Source of the DNA: Moraxellaceae bacterium
GTDB lineage: Bacteria; Pseudomonadota; Gammaproteobacteria; Pseudomonadales; UBA3067
DNA: 7,658 nt
Assembly: GCA_002401525.1 (NCBI GenBank)
Contig: NVTH01000110.1
Location: 1-7,658, forward strand
Direction: 5' to 3'
Both the position numbers and the translations under genes were made by a program. Position 1 is the stretch's first letter; each line of letters begins with the position of its first letter. Below, one piece after another: positions 1 through 6,356 of this stretch. Under the pieces are notes generated by a model. It was not told where the DNA came from and ran no database searches. It worked only from the letters and a program-made list of their open reading frames with translations.

Positions 1-102
1 GGACTGCCAGAGGGCGCTGGCGAAGTTGGGGCGGTGACGGGCGTGCAAGAGGGTGCCAGCGAAACAAGATCACTACATCACTACATAACCATATAACAAC
101 AT
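1..102. other. Window edge: short degenerate repeats, no confident gene
   Basis: A 21-base segment at 5-25 recurs at 44-64 with 16 of 21 matches, a 39-base period. The same copies carry the inverted arms CGCTGGC (15-21) and GCCAGCG (55-61). Positions 63-102 read as five degenerate octamers, two of them identical (CACTACAT at 71-78 and 79-86). Plus-strand frame 1 is open from the edge to a TAA at 94-96 and would encode a roughly 13-residue repeat (G-L/V-P/Q-E-G-A), so the 3' end of an upstream gene is possible. Frames 2 (stop 35-37) and 3 are also open from the edge, and nothing separates them. Confidence 0.4.
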
Positions 103-160
103 CGTGCCTAGGCCATCAGCTTTCTGAGTAGCAAAACACTCTATCTCACACCTCACACAC

Positions 161-175
161 AGGTAATCATCCATG
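161..175 (+). promoter_or_regulatory. Weak ribosome binding site and start of first acyl-CoA dehydrogenase gene
   Basis: AGGT at 161-164 lies nine bases before the ATG at 173. It is a short Shine-Dalgarno match, but it is the only one near this start, and the encoded N-terminus has the length expected for the family. No convincing -35/-10 pair is visible between 103 and 160. Confidence 0.5.
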
Positions 176-1351
176 CCATTAGTTAACTTCCCCCCCACGC
201 TGCTCCCGCCACACCTCATTGATTTACGCAACGAAGTTCGAGAATTCCTTAACCAAGAGATTCACAATGACGCATTCAAACCCACCATCGATGGCTGGTT
301 ATCAGGCTACTCCCCCGAATTCAGCAAAAAACTAGGCCATAAAGGTTGGCTGGGAATGACGCTTCCAAAGCAAGTAGGTGGCCAAGGTAAATCCCCATTA
401 GAACGATTTGTAGTGATTGAAGAACTTCTCGCAGCAGGTGCACCGGTGAGCGCTCACTGGGTCGCGGACCGCCAAACAGCCCCTTTATTGGCCACCTTGG
501 GAAGCGAGGCACAAAAAAACAAATACCTTCCTGGGGTGATTCGCGGCGAAACTTATTTTGCGATCGGCTTAAGCGAACCCAATGCAGGCTCAGACCTCGC
601 TGCGCTCACCACCAAGGCGACCAAAGTCGACGGTGGGTGGCTGTTAAATGGCAGAAAAATTTGGAGCAGTGGCGCGCATTTCTGCCATGCCATGGTGGTG
701 TTGTGCCGAACCACTCCCCTGGACGAAAAAAATCGCCATGCGGGCATGAGCCAGTTAGTGATTGATCTGGATCAAAAAGGCATTCAGATTCGCCCGATTC
801 ATTTAATCAGCGGCGAACATCATTTTAATGAAGTCAGTTTTGAAGATGTCTTTGTGGCCGACGACATGGTGGTGGGAAAGATTGACCAAGGTTGGCAACA
901 AGCCATGGGAGAACTCGCCTATGAACGCAGTGGACCGGAACGTTTTTTAAGTACTCTGCCACTGTTTACCGAAATGGTTCGGCTGGCACAGCAACGCCAA
1001 AACCCAATCGTACTTCAAGCCATTGGTAAATTAAGCGCCCGCCTGCTGTCTTTACATCAATTATCCTTACGAGTCACCGGCGCGTTAAGTCGCGGAGAAT
1101 CCGCAGATACAGAAGCCGTATTAGTAAAAGATGTCGGCACTCGATTCGAAAAAGAAATTGCCGAAACCGCCCGCTTAATATTTAGTGCCGAAGAATTTGA
1201 TGCCGAGGATTCAGATATTTCTCCTCAACTAGCCTCTGACTACCAACGCTTTTATCAAAAAGCAGTTTTACAAGCGCCAGGGTTCACTTTGCGAGGCGGC
1301 ACTAACGAAATATTAAGAGGCATCGTCGCACGAGGTCTAGGGTTACGCTGA
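173..1351 (+). CDS. Acyl-CoA dehydrogenase, FAD-binding (large-type) subunit
   Basis: 392-residue flavoenzyme expected to oxidise an acyl-CoA to the trans-2-enoyl-CoA in the cytoplasm, passing electrons to ETF. The family layout is visible: an alpha-helical N-terminal domain (about 15-125), the FAD/substrate loop with SEPNAGSD (134-141), the beta domain with LNGRKIWSSG (158-167) and GW (240-241), and a C-terminal helical domain. The glutamate found before GT in medium-chain enzymes is absent: the region reads LRGGTNEIL (373-381). A candidate replacement base is E251 or E256 in AYERSGPER, the region that supplies the base in isovaleryl/long-chain types and in steroid-catabolic heteromeric enzymes. 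A second, more degenerate family member follows 129 bases downstream on the same strand, suggesting co-expression and a heteromer. Substrate is unknown; the family call is secure. Confidence 0.93.
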   Translation: MPLVNFPPTLLPPHLIDLRNEVREFLNQEIHNDAFKPTIDGWLSGYSPEFSKKLGHKGWLGMTLPKQVGGQGKSPLERFVVIEELLAAGAPVSAHWVADRQTAPLLATLGSEAQKNKYLPGVIRGETYFAIGLSEPNAGSDLAALTTKATKVDGGWLLNGRKIWSSGAHFCHAMVVLCRTTPLDEKNRHAGMSQLVIDLDQKGIQIRPIHLISGEHHFNEVSFEDVFVADDMVVGKIDQGWQQAMGELAYERSGPERFLSTLPLFTEMVRLAQQRQNPIVLQAIGKLSARLLSLHQLSLRVTGALSRGESADTEAVLVKDVGTRFEKEIAETARLIFSAEEFDAEDSDISPQLASDYQRFYQKAVLQAPGFTLRGGTNEILRGIVARGLGLR

Positions 1352-1480
1352 ATCAATGCTCAATCATTCATGCGAATTATTTTCTTCAACTCAAGCTTTT
1401 AAGCCGAAGCTTTTAAACCCAAGCCTCGCTCTTCACTGTTTATTTTGCTCATTCACGAAGCAAATAAAAAGGTAAATATT
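1352..1480 (+). other. Spacer between the two acyl-CoA dehydrogenase genes with a 14-base direct repeat
   Basis: No gene is seen here. AAGCTTTTAA occurs at 1393-1402 and again at 1407-1416, a 14-base period, followed by a third partial unit (AAGC at 1421-1424). Because AAGCTT is self-complementary, the two copies can also pair as a six-base-pair stem with an eight-base loop followed by TTTTAAA, a weak terminator-like shape. Nearer the second gene, TTTGCT (1444-1449) can pair with AGCAAA (1459-1464), just ahead of the ribosome binding site. No strong terminator or promoter is evident, so read-through into the second gene is likely. Confidence 0.5.
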
Positions 1481-2566
1481 ATGACCGCCTCAATTCAATC
1501 CGACGCCCAACAAACAGACCCCCTGATTGAAAACACCGCCAATCAGATTTTCAAACAACACTGTAGCTTTGAAACCACAAGCGCCCTCGAGCAAGGCCAA
1601 TGGTCTGAGTCATTGTGGCAAGCGCTACAACAATCCGGCCTCACCTCAATCGATTTTCCCGAAGCGCTCAATGGCTCAGGGGCACAATCATTGGATGCCT
1701 TCAATGTGATCCGCCTCGCGGGCTACCATGCCGCCCCCACCCCCATTGCAGACCACTACATCGCCAGTAAAATTTATCAATCCTTACACATCGAACTCCC
1801 CGACGACCCCGTCACGGTAATCCCTCCCTCGCAGGCAAAACATCTAAAAACCACCCAAAACAATGATGATCTTATTTTAGACGGATTAATAAAACGAATT
1901 CCATGGGCTCGATGTGCCTCCACCCTGCTCATTCCTATGGAGATTCAAAACCAAACCTCGATTATTTTTCTAAGTCGATCCGACTTAACGTTATTAGAAC
2001 ACTGCAATATTGCGGGCGAACCCAGCGATCAAATTCACTTCGATAATTTCAAAGTTTCTGCACAACAAATCAAAACTTGTGTCCTCACCAGCCAACAGTT
2101 AACACAAATCGGCGCCCTCACTCGCAGTGCGCTTTGCTGGGGCGCCCTGGAAAAGCTACTGGAATTATCAGTAAACCATGCCATTGAAAGAACTCAATTT
2201 GGCCGCCCCATTGCAAAGTTCCAAGCCATCCAACAAGACCTCGCCGAACTAGCCGGTGAAGTCGCCTCGACAGCAGTGACTGTCGACCATGCCATCCGAG
2301 GCTTCGAGCAGTCGCCAGAAGAGGGCAGTTACATTGCTGCAGCAAAAGTCCGCGCAGGGGAAACCGCCGGACTGGCCGCCACCATCGCCCATCAAATTCA
2401 CGGCGCAATGGGGTTCACCAACGAGCATCCTTTGCATCACTTAAGCCGAAGGCTTTGGGCCTGGCGAGATGAATACGGCAGCGAAGCCTATTGGTCCGAC
2501 TATTTGGGTAAATCCCTCACCCAATCCCCTCAACTCTCGCTGTGGCAATGGACTACTCAACAATAG
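1481..2566 (+). CDS. Acyl-CoA dehydrogenase, degenerate partner (small-type) subunit
   Basis: 361 residues from the ATG at 1481, chosen because AAAAAGG (1466-1472) lies eight bases upstream; a TTG at 1445 in the same frame would add 12 residues but has no such site. The C-terminal half is clearly acyl-CoA dehydrogenase: ERTQFGRPIAKFQAIQQDLA (236-255) is the family helix signature, followed by HQIHGAMGF (304-312). The usual end with E-G-T is replaced by LWAWRDEYGSEAYW (325-338), a form seen in small subunits of heteromeric acyl-CoA dehydrogenases. The N-terminal half is poorly conserved and lacks the S-E-P-x-A-G-S-D flavin/substrate loop present in the upstream gene product. Most likely it forms an alpha2-beta2 complex with that protein, sharing FAD at the interface; that is inference from family precedent (mycobacterial FadE/ChsE pairs). 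Confidence 0.9.
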   Translation: MTASIQSDAQQTDPLIENTANQIFKQHCSFETTSALEQGQWSESLWQALQQSGLTSIDFPEALNGSGAQSLDAFNVIRLAGYHAAPTPIADHYIASKIYQSLHIELPDDPVTVIPPSQAKHLKTTQNNDDLILDGLIKRIPWARCASTLLIPMEIQNQTSIIFLSRSDLTLLEHCNIAGEPSDQIHFDNFKVSAQQIKTCVLTSQQLTQIGALTRSALCWGALEKLLELSVNHAIERTQFGRPIAKFQAIQQDLAELAGEVASTAVTVDHAIRGFEQSPEEGSYIAAAKVRAGETAGLAATIAHQIHGAMGFTNEHPLHHLSRRLWAWRDEYGSEAYWSDYLGKSLTQSPQLSLWQWTTQQ

Positions 2567-2599
2567 TTTGCAGAGAGAACTACAGCTAAAGAGCGGCAA

Positions 2600-2628
2600 C
2601 CTAAATAAATACACCACAGTTTATTAGG
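2600..2628 (+). other. AT-rich stem-loop after the acyl-CoA dehydrogenase genes
   Basis: CCTAAATAAA (2600-2609) can pair with TTTATTAGG (2620-2628) with one bulged base; A2599-T2629 adds one pair. No U-tract follows, so on its own it is unlikely to terminate. It could be a 3' end stabilising hairpin ahead of the GC-rich hairpin at 2663. Confidence 0.4.
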
Positions 2629-2662
2629 TGATAAAACACTGGGCCGTTAGCAGTAAAATTAC

Positions 2663-2690
2663 GGGGTGAGCATTGGGCACCCCTTCTTTC
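2663..2690 (+). terminator. Probable rho-independent terminator of the acyl-CoA dehydrogenase genes
   Basis: GGGGTG (2663-2668) pairs perfectly with CACCCC (2678-2683) around a nine-base loop, followed by the pyrimidine-rich TTCTTTC. It lies about 97 bases after the stop of the second acyl-CoA dehydrogenase gene and before the porin promoter region. Bases in the loop (GCATTG, 2670-2675) are complementary to CAATGC at 2692-2697, so a pseudoknot is possible (see findings). Confidence 0.65.
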
Positions 2691-2744
2691 TCAATGCGCT
2701 TTTCATTTTCATTTTAATCGAACGCAATTAATTCCTCTGATATA

Positions 2745-2792
2745 TTTCCACCTTTCAAAAACCTCTGTCTATACTCACTGTTGCCGACGGCA
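2745..2792 (+). promoter_or_regulatory. Candidate promoter of the porin/PstS-like operon
   Basis: TATACT at 2770-2775 is a good sigma-70 -10 match. The -35 is poor: TTTCCA at 2745-2750 would need a 19-base spacer, and TTCCAC one of 18, so an activator may be needed. The expected transcription start falls near 2782, inside the perfect short palindrome TGCCG-A-CGGCA (2782-2792). The same CTATACTC octamer appears before rhlE at 4780-4787. Confidence 0.4.
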
Positions 2793-2814
2793 CAAAGACC
2801 TAGAGGCCAAGATC

Positions 2815-2828
2815 AGGAGGATTTAATG
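2815..2828 (+). promoter_or_regulatory. Strong ribosome binding site fixing the porin start
   Basis: A full AGGAGG at 2815-2820 lies five bases before ATG 2826. It decides the start against an in-frame TTG at 2781, because the protein from 2826 begins directly with a signal peptide, whereas the longer form would bury it. Confidence 0.85.
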
Positions 2829-4124
2829 GCTATCAATCGACTTTCCCGCTGGATCGCATTTAGTTATCTACTTGTATTTAGCCTACCCAGCGTAGCATCA
2901 GGCGATCTCGAAGAATTAGTCGAAGATCTAGAGTACGAACTTGAAGAACTATTGGACCAAATTGAGGATAAAAATAAACGGTTTAAAATAAACGGTTTCC
3001 TCTCTGCCGGCGCGGCTTATTCCGATTCTTCAGTCCCCATTGAATCCACCGACCTCCGTGATGAAGTCAATTTTGCACCGGAAGGGGTACTCGGTTTGCA
3101 AATGGAATTTAAACTCAACCATAATTCCAAAGTCGTCACCCAGTTAGTAGGCAGAGGAAAAACCGATTTCGATATTGGTGCAGAGTGGGGTTACTTTGCC
3201 TACAACATAACTCCCGCCTTAACGTTTCGTGCGGGACGGGTTCGAATTCCATTATTTCTTTTATCCGATTACCTCGAGGTGGGTTACGCCTACCCGTGGG
3301 TTCGCCCCGCAGCCGAAGTCTATGACCTCGCCGAATTATTTTCCAGCCAAGACGGCATGGACCTACTCTACAACTTCAGTGTTGGATCAGTTGATTCGCA
3401 AGTACAAGTCGGCGCGGGCACGTTAGCACGGACCTCACCTCAATACGGAGGGCTAACGTTCAAGGCAACCGACATGCTTACTGCTGCCATCATGACCAAC
3501 TACAAAGCGTGGACACTGAATGCAAATTTTGCTGTGGTTGACTTTGTTGCCGATCTAACAGGTACCGATCTCGGAGACGTAAACGATATTCTAGTAGCAA
3601 ATAATGCTGGAGAGATTAAATTTAATCACCTTGATATCCTCTACTATAGCCTAGGGGCCGCCTACGATAATGGCACCTGGATTGTACAAACGGAAGCGAT
3701 CAACACCAGCTATGAAAACCGGCCTGGACCACAAATCTTCCCTATTCAACGCGCGCACTATATCTCCATTGCAAGACGTTTTAATAGGGTTACTCCTTAT
3801 CTTTTATACGCGAAAAACCGGACTGTAAATGCGCACGAAAGAAGAGAAGCAGATGCAATTCTTGAGCAAGCAGGTCTCAGCTCACTTAGTCCAGCAAGGG
3901 TAATCCTGGGCTTGCTAGATCACACTCAAACCTCTTGGGCGCTAGGTTTAAATTACTCTTTATCACCTAAAGCAATAGTGAAATTCGAATGGAAACTCAT
4001 TGGCCGAACAAAAGGTACTGTAGGGGAATTCGAGGATTTCGCCGCTTTCACGTCAATTCTTACAGGCGAAGACGTCTTGGATGGAACCAATGTCTATAAC
4101 CTTGTCTTCGACATCGTATTTTAG
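2826..4124 (+). CDS. Outer-membrane beta-barrel porin with N-terminal acidic coiled coil
   Basis: 432-residue precursor. A Sec signal peptide is visible (R5 and R8, hydrophobic 9-20, SVA before a likely cleavage after A24). Residues 27-50 (LEELVEDLEYELEELLDQIE and following) are strongly acidic with Leu/Ile at heptad spacing, a likely coiled coil before the barrel. From about residue 53 the sequence alternates polar and hydrophobic residues with many aromatics (for example WGYFAYNI, ILYYSLGAAY), and it ends NLVFDIVF with a terminal Phe, the classic signal for outer-membrane insertion by the Bam machinery. It probably forms a diffusion channel. The substrate cannot be read from the sequence; the co-transcribed PstS-like gene 11 bases downstream hints at phosphate or another oxyanion. 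I do not recognise a named porin. Confidence 0.85.
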   Translation: MAINRLSRWIAFSYLLVFSLPSVASGDLEELVEDLEYELEELLDQIEDKNKRFKINGFLSAGAAYSDSSVPIESTDLRDEVNFAPEGVLGLQMEFKLNHNSKVVTQLVGRGKTDFDIGAEWGYFAYNITPALTFRAGRVRIPLFLLSDYLEVGYAYPWVRPAAEVYDLAELFSSQDGMDLLYNFSVGSVDSQVQVGAGTLARTSPQYGGLTFKATDMLTAAIMTNYKAWTLNANFAVVDFVADLTGTDLGDVNDILVANNAGEIKFNHLDILYYSLGAAYDNGTWIVQTEAINTSYENRPGPQIFPIQRAHYISIARRFNRVTPYLLYAKNRTVNAHERREADAILEQAGLSSLSPARVILGLLDHTQTSWALGLNYSLSPKAIVKFEWKLIGRTKGTVGEFEDFAAFTSILTGEDVLDGTNVYNLVFDIVF

Positions 4125-4135
4125 GGAGAACTAAT

Positions 4136-4564
4136 ATGACAAACAAAACGCACTCCCTGGCAATCGCATCACTTTTTGCTGTCGCCACAAGCTTTTCCTT
4201 CGCAGACATCGCCGTGGTAGTTCACCCCGATAATGCTGTAACCACCATTACCGACTCGGACTTGTCGCGCATATTCCTCGGAAAAACCGACAGTTTTCCC
4301 GACAAATCCAAAGCCACCCCAATCGACCAAAAGGAAGGCAGCCCACTCAGAGACGCGTTTTATATTATGGTGACCAAAAAGGACGCCGCTCAGCTCAACT
4401 CTTATTGGTCTCGATTAATCTTTACCGGCAAGGGCACGCCTCCGAAGATGGTCAGAAACGATAGAAAGGTGAAATCGCTGATCAGTAAAAATACTGACCA
4501 CATCGGTTACATCGATACCGCCAATGTAGATGACTCAGTGAAAGTGATTTTCACCATTAAATAA
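4136..4564 (+). CDS. Small periplasmic PstS-like (phosphate-binding-like) protein
   Basis: 142-residue precursor with a signal peptide ending SFSFA-D (cleavage after A23), leaving about 119 mature residues, roughly half or less of a full PstS. Family features are the LSRIFLGK segment (43-50), matching the region of PstS-type proteins before the first binding loop, a KEGSPLRDAF segment (66-75) in place of the phosphate-loop GSG-T-R-F type sequence, and HIGYID (122-127), matching the I-G-Y motif. There is no lipobox cysteine, so it is probably soluble in the periplasm. The ribosome binding site AGGGAGA (4123-4129) overlaps the porin stop codon and the gap is 11 bases, so the two are one operon. 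No permease or ATPase gene is adjacent, so it may not serve a standard Pst transporter; sensing or handing ligand to the porin is speculative. Confidence 0.85.
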   Translation: MTNKTHSLAIASLFAVATSFSFADIAVVVHPDNAVTTITDSDLSRIFLGKTDSFPDKSKATPIDQKEGSPLRDAFYIMVTKKDAAQLNSYWSRLIFTGKGTPPKMVRNDRKVKSLISKNTDHIGYIDTANVDDSVKVIFTIK

Positions 4565-4587
4565 CCAGGGAAAAGTACCTCAGCTGG

Positions 4588-4626
4588 AGCCACCTTAGGG
4601 GCTAAATACCCTAAGGTAGCTATTTC
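4588..4626 (+). terminator. Rho-independent terminator of the porin/PstS-like operon
   Basis: ACCTTAGGG (4592-4600) and CCCTAAGGT (4609-4617) form a perfect nine-base-pair stem with an eight-base loop. After one C-A mismatch, AGC (4588-4590) and GCT (4619-4621) add three pairs. The tail TATTTC is only moderately U-rich. It begins 23 bases after the stop of the PstS-like gene. Confidence 0.75.
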
Positions 4627-4894
4627 AAAAGCCTGTCCTATCGTAAATCAACCGCTTACCCTAAATAGCCTATCCCCAGTTTGAATTAGCCTCGCCTCTT
4701 TCAAATCACTACCGTTCAGCGGCTGTGATAGCACTAAGGCTTCAGTTGCTGTAAGCTGCACGCCCGTTGGCTAGACCCCCTATACTCCAGTCAACCCAGG
4801 GCCTTTTTATTCCTAGCCAGCGCTATCCACTAGCCACATCAATCCGTACTACCATTCAATACTGTCAAACCGCAGTAAATAGAGAACATAATTT
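4627..4894 (+). promoter_or_regulatory. Long leader/promoter region upstream of rhlE
   Basis: Together with the preceding terminator, the gap before rhlE is 330 bases and holds no credible gene. A -10-like TATACT lies at 4781-4786 (within CTATACTC, also seen before the porin), with no recognisable -35; it would give a leader of about 100 bases. The heptamer CTAGCCA occurs at 4813-4819 and 4830-4836, and inverted (TGGCTAG) at 4768-4774. A small hairpin can form at 4739-4756 (GCTTCAG with CTG-T-AAGC), and TACTG/CAGTA (4860-4864/4873-4877) sits just before the weak ribosome binding site AGAGA (4881-4885). Long leaders are common for cold-responsive helicase genes; no known riboswitch is recognised. 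Confidence 0.4.
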
Positions 4895-6283
4895 ATGAGT
4901 TTTGCCGACCTGAGCTTGTCCGCCCCGATTCTTCGCGCCCTTGAGGAGCAAGGCTACACGGACCCAACCCCGATCCAAGCCCAAGCGATCCCTCTCATTA
5001 TCGAGGGCAAAGACGTCATGGCGGCGGCGCAAACTGGCACCGGCAAAACAGCGGGCTTTACACTGCCGATATTAGAGCGCCTGTCTTCAGGAAACCGCCC
5101 TCAAGCCAACCAAGTGCGCACCTTAGTATTAACCCCTACTCGCGAACTTGCGGCTCAAGTAGGCGATAGCGTCGCCACCTATGGCAAGCATCTTCCTCTG
5201 CGTTCAACGGTGGTGTTTGGAGGGGTGAAAATTAACCCTCAAATGATGAAACTGCGCCGAGGAGTGGACGTACTCGTGGCTACCCCCGGTCGATTGCTGG
5301 ACCTCTACAATCAAAAAGCAGTGAAATTTAATCAGCTAGAAATTTTGGTGCTGGATGAGGCCGACCGAATGCTGGACATGGGCTTTATACACGACATCCG
5401 TAAAATCCTCGCATTACTGCCTAAAAACCGACAAAACCTACTTTTTTCCGCGACTTTTTCGGATTCTATTCGCACGCTCGCGAAAGGCTTAGTGAATAAT
5501 CCGGTGGAAATTTCAGTCACTCCGCGCAACACCACGGTCAAAAGCGTCGAGCAATGGATTCACCCGGTAGACAAAAAGCGTAAATCTGCGCTGCTAATCC
5601 AGCTCATCCAAGAGAATCAATGGCAACAAGTGCTGGTATTCAGTCGCACCAAGCATGGCGCCAATCGCCTAACTCGCCAACTTGAAACCCAAGGCATAAG
5701 TGCTGCGGCCATTCACGGCAACAAAAGTCAGGGCGCTCGAACCAAAGCCCTAGCGGACTTTAAGCGCGGCGCTGTACGGATATTAGTGGCCACCGACATA
5801 GCGGCTCGAGGCATTGATATTGATCAACTGCCGCAAGTGGTTAATTTCGATTTACCCAATGTTCCCGAGGATTACGTACATCGAATCGGTCGTACCGGAC
5901 GAGCAGGCTCTAGCGGTCATGCCGTGTCCTTAGTCAGCGCAGATGAAATTAAACAGCTGATGGATATAGAACGACTGATCAAACAGTTATTAGAACGAAA
6001 ACTAGTGGATGGTTTTGAGCCAGTGCACGACCTTCCTGTCACACAGCTTAACCTTCGCCCACCCAAACATAAGAAGCCTAAGAAACCCAACGCCGGCCAT
6101 AACAATAAAGCCAACTCAGAGAATTCAGCCCATAAAGAAGGCCGCAGTCATAACAAAAGCAACCCGAGTAACAATAACCCGAGCAACAATAACCCGAGCA
6201 ACCGCAACAGAAAGCCGACCCGATCAAACGCTCAAAATCAGTCGCAAAGTAGTCAGCGAAACCGCAACAACGCGACGCCCTAG
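4895..6283 (+). CDS. rhlE: ATP-dependent RNA helicase RhlE (DEAD-box)
   Basis: 462-residue RNA helicase; unwinds short RNA duplexes and is linked to ribosome assembly and mRNA turnover. All core motifs are intact: Q motif with F3 and GYTDPTPIQ (20-28), motif [10 protein letters not shown] (44-52), Ia PTRELA (81-86), Ib TPGR (130-133), II DEAD (154-157), III SAT (185-187), [10 protein letters not shown] (246-253), [11 protein letters not shown] (299-308), [10 protein letters not shown] (329-336). The N-terminus closely follows E. coli RhlE (S-F-x-x-L at the start, AEQGY-like region, [17 protein letters not shown]). After about residue 380 comes a basic, low-complexity tail rich in Asn, Ser, Lys and Arg, likely a disordered RNA-binding extension. 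It is monocistronic, between its own leader and a convergent gene. Confidence 0.96.
   Translation: MSFADLSLSAPILRALEEQGYTDPTPIQAQAIPLIIEGKDVMAAAQTGTGKTAGFTLPILERLSSGNRPQANQVRTLVLTPTRELAAQVGDSVATYGKHLPLRSTVVFGGVKINPQMMKLRRGVDVLVATPGRLLDLYNQKAVKFNQLEILVLDEADRMLDMGFIHDIRKILALLPKNRQNLLFSATFSDSIRTLAKGLVNNPVEISVTPRNTTVKSVEQWIHPVDKKRKSALLIQLIQENQWQQVLVFSRTKHGANRLTRQLETQGISAAAIHGNKSQGARTKALADFKRGAVRILVATDIAARGIDIDQLPQVVNFDLPNVPEDYVHRIGRTGRAGSSGHAVSLVSADEIKQLMDIERLIKQLLERKLVDGFEPVHDLPVTQLNLRPPKHKKPKKPNAGHNNKANSENSAHKEGRSHNKSNPSNNNPSNNNPSNRNRKPTRSNAQNQSQSSQRNRNNATP
6161..6205 (+). repeat. 15-base tandem repeat in the rhlE tail
   Basis: Three consecutive 15-base units, the first two differing at one synonymous position and the third also in its last codon (CGC in place of AAT). 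They encode [10 protein letters not shown] and N-P-S-N-R (residues 423-437). Copy number could vary between strains by slippage without breaking the frame. Confidence 0.9.
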
Positions 6284-6315
6284 TCCAAACTTAAAAAAAT
6301 AAAAACGTAGAAGGG

Positions 6316-6355
6316 AAAACTGGGAGGCTGAAAAGCTGAAAGGTTGGAAGGAGTA
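6316..6355. repeat. Array of degenerate octamers between rhlE and the hydratase gene
   Basis: Read in steps of eight, this purine-rich stretch gives five related units with consensus near RARRYTGR; clear members are GAGGCTGA (6324), AAAGCTGA (6332) and AAGGTTGG (6340), while the last is weak. It sits between the rhlE stop (6283) and the hairpin at 6357. No coding potential is assigned. Confidence 0.5.
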
Positions 6356-6356
6356 A

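Noticed and set aside
1445..1480. Upstream TTG start adding 12 residues to the second acyl-CoA dehydrogenase
   Set aside because: The ATG at 1481 has AAAAAGG at good spacing, while the TTG lies within a possible hairpin and has no ribosome binding site.
2118..2440. Minus-strand open frames opposite the second acyl-CoA dehydrogenase gene
   Set aside because: Arg/Trp/Cys-rich translations with no family features, fully inside a well-supported gene on the other strand.
2781..2825. Upstream TTG start adding 15 residues to the porin
   Set aside because: It would precede a clear signal peptide with polar residues, overlaps the predicted transcription start, and the AGGAGG at 2815 serves ATG 2826.
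4588..4603. Alternative pairing AGCC/GGCT that would compete with the porin operon terminator
   Set aside because: Only four pairs against a nine-to-twelve-pair stem, so an attenuation switch is not credible.
6009..6302. Plus-strand frame overlapping the rhlE tail
   Set aside because: Thr/Arg/Ile-rich shadow of the repetitive tail with no ribosome binding site; the rhlE frame continues to its own stop.
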